From: Parietichytrium sp. I65-24A
Taxonomy: Eukaryota > Sar > Bigyra > Thraustochytrida > Thraustochytriidae
Assembly: GCA_012862575.1 (NCBI GenBank)
Contig: BLSF01000013.1
Span: 1 to 64,000 of the forward strand
DNA length: 64,000 nt
Reading direction: 5' to 3'
The notes under the pieces are model-generated. The model did no database searches. It was not told where the DNA came from and worked only from the letters and a program-made list of their open reading frames with translations. Both the position numbers and the translations under genes were made by a program. Positions 48,597 to 58,800 of the stretch are shown here, piece by piece; position 1 is the first letter of the stretch; each line of letters opens with the position of its first letter.

Positions 48597-50738
48597 TTAC
48601 TTTTCATATTGGGTTGTATTCTGTGGTAGTTGGAGTTGCACATTCCCTTGCTGTGGTTTTGCAGACATTGCTTGCCATCGCTCTGCATCGAACCTGATCT
48701 CGTCCACAAGCTTCTTCATGCTTGCAGACCTTCGGATGGAGCTTTGCGCGTATCGCACCAACTTAAACATTTCTTCTGGCGAAATTTTGGAATACAAAAG
48801 CACAATGGGTTTCCCGCTGAACTCGACGAGCATGTGCTTCACAACCTTTGAAACATTGGCACCGTCTCGTAGAAGATTCTGAGCATCCTGCAGGCCGAGT
48901 TTCAACTTTTGCATCTCCATCACTCGTCGCTCGCGATTTAGCTTCATGAGAAGGTCTTTATGCTGTCTTCTGGCGTGATGCAATCTTTCCCGAAGCAATT
49001 TGTTGCGGACTTCCTTCCGAACGAGCTCAAGCTGAAGTGGCTTGGTTTTCTCGCGTTCTAGCTTGGAGCAAAATTCGTCCTTTAAAAAGATATCCATCAC
49101 AAACTCTACATTCCGGTTCATATCTAAGGACTCAGAATCAGCGCCGACCGGGATCGACGAAGCGCCATTCGTTTGTCGTGCGTGCACCCCAACTGGAAAG
49201 TACAGCTTGCCGCTTCTGGTGTCTATCTCTGATTCTGCTTTGCTCGGGATGTCGACGCCCCGAAGCCAGTTTTTGGCCATCTGCTTATGAAAATGGCTAG
49301 ACTGCATCATGTTGGATTCGTTTCGAAGCTGTTCGGCATGATCCTGAAGCTGCTTGCGTCTCGCAACCCTGACCTCCGCAGCAAGTAGCCGTTCTTGGCG
49401 GGACCAAATTTTGGAAAGCAAAGCCATTCGTGCCTGAGTACATGCGATAAATTGTCTTGTGTACTGCTGACACTTTATTACTCGCCTCCGCCAGTCGAGC
49501 ATGATCTGCCTAAAGTTTTGCTTGTTATCGTTCAGAAACTCTCCAATCAGTTTGCCTGCCCACTTTCGCCGACGTATTCTGCGCGCAACAACGAATTTCT
49601 GGACAAATGTGGTGATTAATTGAGTCGCATGCTTGAGACGAACCACGTATCGCCTTACAAGAAATATTCGCACATTCCGCTGAATGATGATAGATTTCTC
49701 ACGAAGAAGCTTTATTCGCTGCAAGGAAAGGTTTAATCGAAACAGCTGTTGTGCACTAATGCTCATGTATAGGGCCTTTCTCCACTCGTTCCCGCAACTT
49801 GTCCAATTTCTTTGCTCCTCAGCCTTCTCCAATGCACTCTGTCTCTTCTTGGACGCTTCAAGGATGGCGAGGGCCTTTGACTCATCCTGTTGCGCCTTCT
49901 TGAGCTGAGCCTTTTGGAGATCGTCTCTCAATTTTCTCATGAAAGCTTCTCGCTTCTCAGACTGAGAGGCTAGGTATTCCTCCTGGGTATGCTCTTTTAC
50001 GCTCGCTATATTTTGCTGGAGTTTGCAGTGCCCGTCTTTCCGGCGATTGAGTGTGTCCTTCAAAAATATTTCTCGACGTTCGGACTCCAGCACTTGAATC
50101 TGCTGCACAAACACTTTGGCTAATTTGGGTGACTGCAACGAGACGATTTTTTCGTTGATCCGCTTCTCTGCTGGCGTAATATGCCTCTGGTGCGCCTCCT
50201 CGCTATCCAGAAACTTATCAAGGTTTTCGATGGCTGTCTCAAGTTGGTCTTGAGCTTGTGGGACCTCGCGCTTTCTTTGCTCAGCCACTAGCTCAGAGAC
50301 GAAATCTGTCACTGGTGATTCCCGTACACTTCGACGCTGATTGATAGATGGCCCCCGAAGTGGCCTCCGGGAGCTCCGCATATTTTCCAAGTTGTATTCC
50401 GAGACCAGGCAAACTGGTGGGGCTGGCCGACTTGGCTTTGATATTTGAAAGTCTTTTTCCCGCTGTGTGCCGCTGCAATCCTTCGCACTTTGCCCTTGTT
50501 GCTTTGCCTTGCGCTTTTTCCTTCGCTTTTTACGCGCCTCTTTGGCGACCCTCAGGTACACATCGCTCTCAAGACCCAGCGAGTACTGATCCAGCAACGA
50601 CACCTTCTTCTGCAACGTGGTCTTCGGAAGGTCTTCCCGCAAGTAAGCCGGCATGCGTTTGAAACGAGACTTGCGCTGTGAACTGGAGCCTTTCGCGCCG
50701 GTTCCATGGAGCTCGCCCGTCCTGGCCACGTCCGCCAT
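48597..50738 (-). CDS. IQ-motif coiled-coil protein
   Basis: A 713-residue single-exon gene from the ATG at 50738 (MADVARTGELHGTG). The first 120 residues are very basic (EARKKRRKKRKAKQQGQ). A long coiled coil spans about 190-330 (from SELVAEQRKREVPQAQDQ). Near 360-430 come IQ-type calmodulin-binding motifs: IIIQRNVRIFLVRRYVVRL (fits IQxxxRxxxxR), ITTFVQKFVVARRIRRRKW, and a weaker CQQYTRQFIACTQARMAL. A helical region follows (VRKEVRNKLLRERLHHARRQ). Such proteins are commonly axonemal or basal-body associated; this role is inferred from type only. The frame continues upstream from 50738 to 50783 without ATG. No nuclear localisation or enzymatic motif was seen beyond the basic runs. Confidence 0.85.
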   Translation of the reverse strand: MADVARTGELHGTGAKGSSSQRKSRFKRMPAYLREDLPKTTLQKKVSLLDQYSLGLESDVYLRVAKEARKKRRKKRKAKQQGQSAKDCSGTQREKDFQISKPSRPAPPVCLVSEYNLENMRSSRRPLRGPSINQRRSVRESPVTDFVSELVAEQRKREVPQAQDQLETAIENLDKFLDSEEAHQRHITPAEKRINEKIVSLQSPKLAKVFVQQIQVLESERREIFLKDTLNRRKDGHCKLQQNIASVKEHTQEEYLASQSEKREAFMRKLRDDLQKAQLKKAQQDESKALAILEASKKRQSALEKAEEQRNWTSCGNEWRKALYMSISAQQLFRLNLSLQRIKLLREKSIIIQRNVRIFLVRRYVVRLKHATQLITTFVQKFVVARRIRRRKWAGKLIGEFLNDNKQNFRQIMLDWRRRVIKCQQYTRQFIACTQARMALLSKIWSRQERLLAAEVRVARRKQLQDHAEQLRNESNMMQSSHFHKQMAKNWLRGVDIPSKAESEIDTRSGKLYFPVGVHARQTNGASSIPVGADSESLDMNRNVEFVMDIFLKDEFCSKLEREKTKPLQLELVRKEVRNKLLRERLHHARRQHKDLLMKLNRERRVMEMQKLKLGLQDAQNLLRDGANVSKVVKHMLVEFSGKPIVLLYSKISPEEMFKLVRYAQSSIRRSASMKKLVDEIRFDAERWQAMSAKPQQGNVQLQLPQNTTQYEK

Positions 50739-51726
50739 GAGGCAGTCCGTCACGAGATGCTGCCTCGCCGCTCTTGCATCCACCCGCGCTGCACCTCCCT
50801 AGCCTATCGCTCGCTCCTTTGGCCTTTGCCTTTCGCCCTTTTCCCTGCAGTCGTGGTTGTGTTCCTGCCCTTCTTTGATGCTTCCAAATGTCTCTGACCG
50901 GCCCTCTCGTTGCAAAGCTCTCGACAACGTGCGGCTAACTAGACTGCATAAACGAATGATGTGCGTTCGATATGACTATGACGAGTGCAATTCCAAAATA
51001 CCAAAACGTTCTTGATCAAACAAACAGACAATCAGACAGACAGACAAACACTCTTCTCATGGTGTAAACGAACGCCTCACAAGTCCGAGGCACCCACTCG
51101 CATTGACAATTGAACAATTGAACAAGTCAACAATTTCTCACTTTCTTCTTTGAGGTCTTCGAGGCAAAAACTATCCGTTCGCAGACGGTACTCCGAGTCC
51201 GAGTCCTACGAATGTCTTTAGAAAGGGCTATTCACAGCAGTGGCCACCTACTACAGCTGAGAAAGAGAGAGAGCGAGAGGGAAGAAACAGAAGCAGAAAC
51301 CGCCAGAAATTTTTGCATTGACAGCGAAACGAGTCTTGTTCTTGGCAGCGAAACTGGTTAACGAATCCTCCACTCTTCAAAGTCATTCCAGCCTGCATCC
51401 AAAGACTTTTGAGAACTAAAGAAAGCAGCCACAACAAAACAATACACTCAGCATTCAGAGCAGCACTCTCGTCTAGTAGCTAGCTAGCTCCAGAGCTAAG
51501 GTACGTCCGCTTACAGTGGGCCGAGTTGATGGAGTTGACACATGTTGACACGTGTGTTCTTCACATTTCTTCACACTAACGAGTGTTTGATTGACAGTGA
51601 GAAAGAAAGAGACAAAGCAGACAAAGAGATAGAGAAAACGAAAAAGACAGAGAGGTGTTAAGCGGAAGGTGCTTCGATTTGGCGCAGCGCAGACAGAAGG
51701 GCGGCGCGCGTTAAGCGGGCCCGAAG
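50739..51726. other. Divergent promoter region
   Basis: Lies between the IQ gene and the papain-fold gene. It contains GACAGACAG words near 51030-51050 and GA-rich tracts near 51255-51300 and 51600-51650. No gene seen. Confidence 0.5.
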
Positions 51727-52779
51727 ATGCAGCTGGCGGAGCAGAGCAACGGGCAGCTGGAAGAGCAAGAAAAGTGCGACTCGGACGCAGCAACAATAAC
51801 GAGCGAGGATGGCGAAGAGGAGGAAGAAGACCTGCCGGTTCTTGCCCGCGAAAAGAAACACCTCTTTGCGAGGGAGCTGGAGGCGAGACTGAGGCACGGT
51901 GTTGTGGAGGAGTTGGACAAACGCAAAGGCGAATGGAAGGCAGCGGCTTCAGTGGATGAGATTTTGGCGTGTACAAGGGCGGAGAACATGTTGACATTGG
52001 TGGTGAATGGAAAACCCCAGAGGCGACTTGTGTATTTGGGCAAGTCGCCAGACGATGCTGAAGCTTGGCGACTGCGCTTAGTTAGCGACGCGAAGGCGAG
52101 AAATCGTTGTTTAGTATCCAATCTGCACGTAGTAGACCACAACACATCGTTTCAAACGGGTGACATTATTATGTTTAAGATTATGCACGTTGCAGCGAAT
52201 TTGCAGCGAGCTTTCACAGGGTCGGATTTTGATCACACCGCGGTCGTCATCCCGCTCAAATGGGGGGTGTCATTCTCTTTTGGGTCATTCGCTGGGGAGA
52301 AATGGGCGCTGCTGGAAGCGACTCCCGAAGGTGTAATCTCATGTCCACTATCAGCTCGCCTCGCGCAATACAAGCGAGACAGTGATGCTCGGATGGTTGT
52401 TCGTCATTTACGCAGAGACAAAGCCAAGAGCAAAGCTGAAGAGCTAGTGGGGTTGGATAATTTGCACCACTTTGTCCGTTGCTGCGTTGGCCAGCCGTAT
52501 AGCTATAAAAAGATGATCTCCCCAGTGCTGCGACCAGGCTACAAGTACAATTCGGACTTGGAAGAACAGAATTGCGAGCAGGGTTATTTCTGCAGCGAAC
52601 TCTGCGCGATTGCGTTGAGCTGCCTTGGTGCCTTGCATCCTCAAAAGGGTTATAGCCCGACTTGGTATTGGCCAAAGTGCTTCATTCAGGGAAATGAAAT
52701 CGATGAGCATATCAGCCCCACTGGGTATTCACTCTCAGGTGAGATAGAAATTGATGTTGATCGTTCAGTCCTCGAGTAA
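51727..52779 (+). CDS. Permuted papain-fold (YiiX/NlpC-P60-like) hydrolase with PH-like N terminus
   Basis: A 350-residue single-exon gene. Residues 1-65 are acidic and helical (EDGEEEEEDLP). Residues about 75-125 (ILACTRAENMLTLVVNG to SPDDAEAWRLRL) have the strands and final Trp helix of a PH-like domain, though this is weak. The rest carries the marks of the permuted NlpC/P60 group of YiiX type: FQTGDIIMFKI near 140, SDFDHTAVVIPL with the catalytic-type His near 168, LEATPEGVISCPL, and GYFCSELCAIALSCLG with a CSE motif near 288 where the nucleophile Cys lies. In this fold the His precedes the Cys, which is the permuted order. Members include bacterial YiiX and eukaryotic LRAT-like enzymes acting on lipids or amides. 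No signal peptide, so cytoplasmic or membrane-peripheral. The substrate is unknown. Confidence 0.82.
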   Translation: MQLAEQSNGQLEEQEKCDSDAATITSEDGEEEEEDLPVLAREKKHLFARELEARLRHGVVEELDKRKGEWKAAASVDEILACTRAENMLTLVVNGKPQRRLVYLGKSPDDAEAWRLRLVSDAKARNRCLVSNLHVVDHNTSFQTGDIIMFKIMHVAANLQRAFTGSDFDHTAVVIPLKWGVSFSFGSFAGEKWALLEATPEGVISCPLSARLAQYKRDSDARMVVRHLRRDKAKSKAEELVGLDNLHHFVRCCVGQPYSYKKMISPVLRPGYKYNSDLEEQNCEQGYFCSELCAIALSCLGALHPQKGYSPTWYWPKCFIQGNEIDEHISPTGYSLSGEIEIDVDRSVLE

Positions 52780-53054
52780 AGTATCTCCCTGCGTTTTATT
52801 AAAATTAACACTAGCCGAAAGCCTCAGCGTTTCGAGACCGGGTGTTCTGTATTGCATTCGTTCGTGCTGTAGACAATTTAGCTCTGAGCTTTTTCAATCT
52901 TCTCTTTACTAGCTTACTTTGGAACAATTAGCTTAGTTTCAACTCGTCCCTTTCAGACGAGCTATACAACTCCACTCCTTTTGAGAAAAAAGAAGAAAAG
53001 AAAAAAGGAAGAAGCGACCAAGTGTGAAAAACGAAGGTGGAGCCGAACGATGAC

Positions 53055-54080
53055 TCACTTGGACTTTTTGTCGTTGTCCTCAAAGTCAGACTGCTCGCTG
53101 TCACTCCTCTCATCCTTCAAGTCATTTCCAGTAAGAATATTTCTCACAGCCTTGACAATCAGAAACCACCAAAAGACCTGCAAAATTTGGAGGATGACGA
53201 CGAGCGCCATGCAAGCCACAGCAGACGGTTCAGTGACAGTCAAGAACTTGAAGAAGTCGTGATCAGGGTTTTTGTTCTTGATCTGATAGAACTGCAGTGT
53301 ACAACTCCAGACGACATAAGGGTACATCATCATTCTGGTGACGGTGAAAGTAGTTCCGAAAAGCGCAAAGAATGCATCTGCAAAGTTGGACCATGTAAAC
53401 CAGCCACGCTGCCGTGCACTCACATTCTTAAGGTACACGAATTGCTTGGCGAGGTGGAGAAACGGGTCCACAACGTCCAAAAGAACCATGATGATACATC
53501 CCACTCGCACGTACCCATGAGCGTAGCTGAGATAGATGAGCAAGCATGTCACAGAGTGATGAATCTGCATTTCCAGAAAGTCTTTCCGCTTTGGCTCAAA
53601 GAACACCATGATGAAGTTCTGGAAGTATCGCGCGCAGTAAGCAATATAAAAGAACGTAACGTCATCAGCAATGTATCTGTTGTCTGGCTGATTGTCCCAC
53701 CAGCTCGCGCTTGGCCAAACCCACTCCTGAGAGCGAACGACCCGAAGACCCATAAGAAAGTAGATGGAGTAGAACAGAGTTTCCAGGGTGCTTTGCGAAA
53801 ATTTGATAACTTTCGAGTTGGTCACCAGGCGCGAATGTTTCGCAGTTGCAAGCATGAGCCGCCGAACCAGCGGCTGCACGAGCAATACTCTGAGCCCAAC
53901 GTTTATCACCAACTGAATCAAAGAGAGCTCCAGGAAAGTCGCCTGCGGCCACGGACGAAACTCCGCCTCCACGTGGGTCGGCGGAGGCATAGCCCGGCCA
54001 GTCTTGAGGGTACCCAGAAACGCATCGCCCCATCGCACCATCTGCTCGTGCCCGGCCACGAAATCATTGTAGTCCAACAT
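53055..54080 (-). CDS. Ceramide synthase (Lag1/TLC domain)
   Basis: A 341-residue protein from the ATG at 54080 (MLDYNDFVAGHEQM). It has about six to seven membrane segments and the TLC domain with the Lag motif: FSQSTLETLFYSIYFLMGL at the start, YIAYCARYFQNFIMVFFEPK, then RKDFLEMQIHHSVTCLLIYL with the paired histidines that are essential for acyltransfer, then YVRVGCIIMVLLDVVDPFLH with the DVVD metal-type acids and LHLAKQFVYLK. Ceramide synthases join a fatty acyl-CoA to the amino group of a sphingoid base in the ER. The C terminus is acidic and ends KKSK, a dilysine ER-retrieval signal. There is no Hox-like domain. The ORM regulator of the same pathway is coded about 30 kb away (22071). An open frame of 420 codons on the opposite strand is an antisense shadow. 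Confidence 0.94.
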   Translation of the reverse strand: MLDYNDFVAGHEQMVRWGDAFLGTLKTGRAMPPPTHVEAEFRPWPQATFLELSLIQLVINVGLRVLLVQPLVRRLMLATAKHSRLVTNSKVIKFSQSTLETLFYSIYFLMGLRVVRSQEWVWPSASWWDNQPDNRYIADDVTFFYIAYCARYFQNFIMVFFEPKRKDFLEMQIHHSVTCLLIYLSYAHGYVRVGCIIMVLLDVVDPFLHLAKQFVYLKNVSARQRGWFTWSNFADAFFALFGTTFTVTRMMMYPYVVWSCTLQFYQIKNKNPDHDFFKFLTVTEPSAVACMALVVILQILQVFWWFLIVKAVRNILTGNDLKDERSDSEQSDFEDNDKKSK

Positions 54081-55824
54081 TCTCGACAACCTCCCGACAC
54101 TGCCACTTTGAGTGCAAGTTCACAGCGAATCGAACCTCCCACTCGCCGCACCCACACTATCACTTGCGGGATTGCGCTCGCTCGGCTATCAAAGTGCGCC
54201 AATTCGCCCAACCGACAGACTGACAAGGACTCCTCGCCGATGGTGCTCACCGCTCCACGTTGCCTCTCTCCTCTCTCTCCTCTAAAGGTGAATGAATGAG
54301 TCAATGAATGAATGATTGAGCAGTAAACATCAGAACAGAATTCAGTAAACTCAGTAAACACAGCAAACGAAATAGTCACTACGTCAATCACTCACTCACC
54401 CAGGGTCTCCTACCTTTATCCTCTATCACCAAATAGGCCTTCCCTCACCTGATCCCACCTGGCACTGGTGGCATTTGATTAGAGGAGACTATGATAAACT
54501 GGTAGTGGGGCATGCCTCTTACTGCGAGTCAAGAGTTTCCCCTTTCTTCGTGGAGTAAGAGTCAGATATGCGATGGTAGAGAGAGAGAGGGATCGTGGTT
54601 TGCGTAGTGTGTGTAACTCTGAGCAACGCAATATCCGCGGAAGAGGCTTAACCAGAGCGAAATTCGCCCCCAGGGATCTATTGGAAGATTACGTGAGGTA
54701 TTAGCATAGATAGCCCGCGACGAGAAAGCACAGCTTCGTTTAGACTATACTGTTGAGCGTCACTTGAGAGTGTATGTTACGCAAAAAGTGTCGTGAAAAT
54801 TCGCAACGTGACGAGGAAACTGTAGATCGGTCGGATAGTATAGGTCACGTGGACGTAGCTGTGACTCGAGATGGCTTTTGGTTTCCAAATTTGAACAAAA
54901 CCTAAACATTATAAACATCACGTCATAAACATACTTATGTATAAACTCTCAAAGTCTCAGTTCATCTCGAAAGGCTCCGGCTTCCCGAGTTCCAAACGTC
55001 TCTCGACATCATGACCTTCAAGCGAAGCGTCCAAAACATCCAAAATATCGGATTCGATTGGCCGCAAGCGCACGTTCCGCGAATGGAGCTGTGGTCGCGC
55101 GTGGCCGCTCCGAAAGCACACGTTGCACCATGGCCTCCGAGCTGTAAAGTAGTTTATTCGAAGTGGTCGCTCAAATCCAGTGGATCACCCGCTCAGCTCT
55201 CGGAATCTCGGGCAATTGTTTTGCCCACAGAGACCAGCTCTATAGTATTCGCTGGCAAAAGCTTCACTGTAAGCTCAAGCTAGCCTATTAATATAGTAGT
55301 TAAGTAGTACCAGGTAGGCATCTATCTATCTTCTATCGATCGGGAGATCGGGGCTTCTTTGATCATGATGAACGCGAATGGATGAAGATGCTGTTGCTCT
55401 CCACACATCCGATCCGCGTGAACATTTGATCTGAATTCTGGAAATTTGATCATCGTAATCCACCCACTCACTCGCTCTCTCTCAAATCAAACAGTCTTGT
55501 CGACTGACACTTTACCTGTCCTGTACTTCAACTGATTCAACAAATCTTTCGAGTTTCGATGTGATGGTGTCGTAGTTGGCAGTAGGGCTAACGCGTAAGG
55601 CAAGCAAAGATTGATGAATGCGAGGATTGGTTGATTGGATGGATAGATTGGATAGATGTGACTGTGAAGCTACGAGAGATAGAGAGAGAAAGAGAGAAAG
55701 AGAGACCGCACAGAGACAGCGAGGGAGCAAACCTGTAATCGGTCTGCGGATGACCTGCGCTGCTTGAGTCGGCAGGCGAGATACTTGTTTTGTTTTGTTA
55801 GTTTGACTGAACGGAAGGGGCAAG
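54081..55824. other. Long intergenic region
   Basis: No gene supported. It holds GAATGA repeats near 54291-54316, GA-rich tracts near 54575-54592 and 55680-55705, and short palindromes. It contains the promoter of the ABC transporter. Confidence 0.5.
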
Positions 55825-58800
55825 ATGTTTTGCGGGGCTGGGACCAACAGCACTGTCATGGACGACAATGGCGTGAGCTTGTGCTACAGAGGAGTGGTGT
55901 ACCTCGGCCTGCCGGCGCTGGTCGGCGTAGGAGGCTTTTGCTTTGCGCATGTGCAGGAGATGAAAGTGCGCAACAAGAAGACAAAGTTCCCGTACTCAGT
56001 GGCGATCAGATGCGTTGGGATTGTGGACTGGCTGCGAATTTTGACGTTTCTTCTCACAGGCCTTGCGCCGACGATCTCGTACCTGGTCGAGAAGTCGCAA
56101 TGGGAGAGCCAAGTGTCGTCTTCAATGCCTCCATACCGGGCTCTCGATTTGTTCTTATTCGGCATCTTCCTATGGGTCGTGCTTGGCTGCACCTGGATCA
56201 TGCACGAGGTTCGCCGAGGCTCCGAAGAGTGGTTTTGGCTTCGCTTCTTCACCTTTGTCGTTTTCGTTGGCGACAGCTTGCGTTATTGGTCTGATCTCCG
56301 AAATCTCAAACATGACTTTGAAGAAGAAAGCGGCTTGCGTGAGTTCGTAGCCGTCTCTGGCGGCGTTCAGCTCTTGCTCAAGTTCTTTGCTTTCTTCACC
56401 ATGGTTTGCTTTAACCGCAACTGGCATTCGCTGCGTGCGTCGCTGCGATCTCTTGCGCAGGAAAATGGCATTCGCGAATCTCTTCTCAGCGTTTCTCAGG
56501 ACTCTTTCGCTGAATCAGTTGACCAGGATGATGGTGCGGAACGCGGATTCTCAAACCCTGCGGAGCCAAAGTTGCCTCGCACTCCTGAGCAGTACGCTGG
56601 TCTGCTGTCTCGCTTATTGTTTCACTGGCTCCACGAGATCATGGTCAAGGGCTACAAGAAGGAGCTCGAAGAGACCGACTTTTACCGGCTCTTGCGCGAG
56701 GACGAGGTACAGACACTCTCTCGCAAATTCGGCGATGCTTTCAGCGATGCAAGGAAAGAGAGAGACGCGAAGGAGGATAAAAGGCAAGGAGCGAGCGTCG
56801 CGCCAGATTCACAATCGGCGGTGTACACCCGGCTGTCCTCTGGGGAAGGAGAAGACGAAAATGGTCAGACTGGTACGGAACAAGCTGACGGCAACGATGC
56901 TGATGCAGAGAAGAAAAAGGAAAAGAAGCCAAAGGTACAAGACGGCGACTTACGAATTATGGTCAAAAGCCTTCACCGCGCCGGCATTCTCACGCCTTTC
57001 TATCAGGCAGCGTTCTTCAAGTTTGTGTATGATTCGCTTATGTTCGTCAGTCCTCAGGTTCTGAAGCTTTTAATCACGTTCCTGTCAGAATCAACCACCA
57101 AGCCGGAAGATGAAGCCCCGCCATCCTGGAAAGGCTATTTCTACGTGGGGCTCATGTTTGTTGTTGCAGCGAGCCAGACTTTCGTACTCCATATCTACTT
57201 CCACAAGGTTTTTCGGAGTGGAATGCGCGTGCGGTCATCTCTTCTCACGACCATCTATCGGAAGTCATTGCGTCTGACCCCTTCCGCTCGCCAGCTGCGT
57301 ACTACCGGGGAGGTTGTCAATCTGATGAGCACCGATTGTGAGAGATTGAATGGAATGTTCCCGTACTTGCACATCACCTGGAGTTCTCCATATCAGGTCA
57401 TCCTGGCCCTGGTCTTCCTTTGGCGTGAGCTCAAGTATGCTGTCTTCGTTGCCGTTGCCGTCATTTTTCTCGTTATGACTCCGCTCACAGGATTTGTTGC
57501 AAGGAAGATTAAAGCGATTCAGAAAGATCTCATGAAGGTGAAGGATAATCGCATTCGTGCCACAGGAGAAGCCATCACTGCAATCAAGGTGATCAAGCTC
57601 TATGGGTGGGAACGTACTTTCCGCAGTCAGGTAGCAGATGCGAGGGAGGACGAGTTGGCTCTCTTGAAGACCTATGTCATCTGGCGCGCGGTGGCTCGTA
57701 CGCTTTGGGCCGCCACTCCGGTACTTGTCACTCTGTGTACATTTGCAGCGTTCGTTGGCTTCGGGGGCACTTTGGATGCCGCGACAGCGTTCACGTCGCT
57801 TAGCTTGCTGAACTTGCTTCGTTTCCCGCTTGCCGTTTTGCCACAGATTGTTTCTTCAGCCGTGGAAGCTTCTGTGTCCCTTCGCCGTATTTCAAGCTTT
57901 TTGGAAGACGCAGAACTCAACATCAAGGCTCTGGAGACTGCTCGCAAGAGCGTTCCAATGGGCGAGAATATCGCGGTCGCTGTGCGCAACGGCACGTTCT
58001 ATTGGGATGACAAGTTCAAGTCTCCGGCGGTGAAAAACGTGGAAATGGACATCACTGAGGGCAGCCTAGTCGTCGTGACAGGAGAAGTTGGATCCGGCAA
58101 GTCGGCATTGGTTCAGGCCCTGATTGGGGAGCTACAACCGGGTGGCTCTGGAGTCCAGAAAGGCCAATTTCCTCTCGCAAAAGTTGGCATTCGCGGCTCT
58201 CTTGGGTACGCTGCACAGGTCCCATGGATTCAGAACGCGACGTTGCGTGACAACATCTTGTTTGGTGCCCCGTACGAACGCGACTGGTACAACCATGTTA
58301 TTTTTGCATGCTCCCTTACTGACGATTTGGATCAGTTGCCAGATGGTGATGCAACAGAGATTGGCGAGCGCGGCATCAACCTTTCCGGTGGTCAAAAGGC
58401 TCGCGTGGCGCTTGCGCGAGCTGTGTACTCACGCGCAGATGTGTTGTTACTAGAGTCCTGCTTTGAAGCCGTGGACGAACATGTAGGATCTTTTCTCTGG
58501 AAGCACTGCTTCAATGGAATACTTAAAGAGCCAAACCCAACCACTGGACGCAAACGCACTGTCTTCCTCGTGACCCACGCTCTCAAGTACGTGCACGACG
58601 CGGACCTCGTTTTTGTCATGAAGGGTGGTTCCATATTGGAGCGCGGCACATATGATGACATTGTTGCAAACTCGTCCTCCGAACTGTCAAGGCTCTCCGT
58701 GCGTGTTGAAAAGAATGAGCGCGAGCGCAAGGCGACTGAGGACAATATGGAAGAGGACCAGCAGGCTGATCAGTCGGCGAGCGATGGCCAAGTCCCTCTT

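Noticed and set aside
53037-54299. 420-codon plus-strand frame
   Set aside because: Antisense shadow of the ceramide synthase gene, whose Lag motif is unmistakable.
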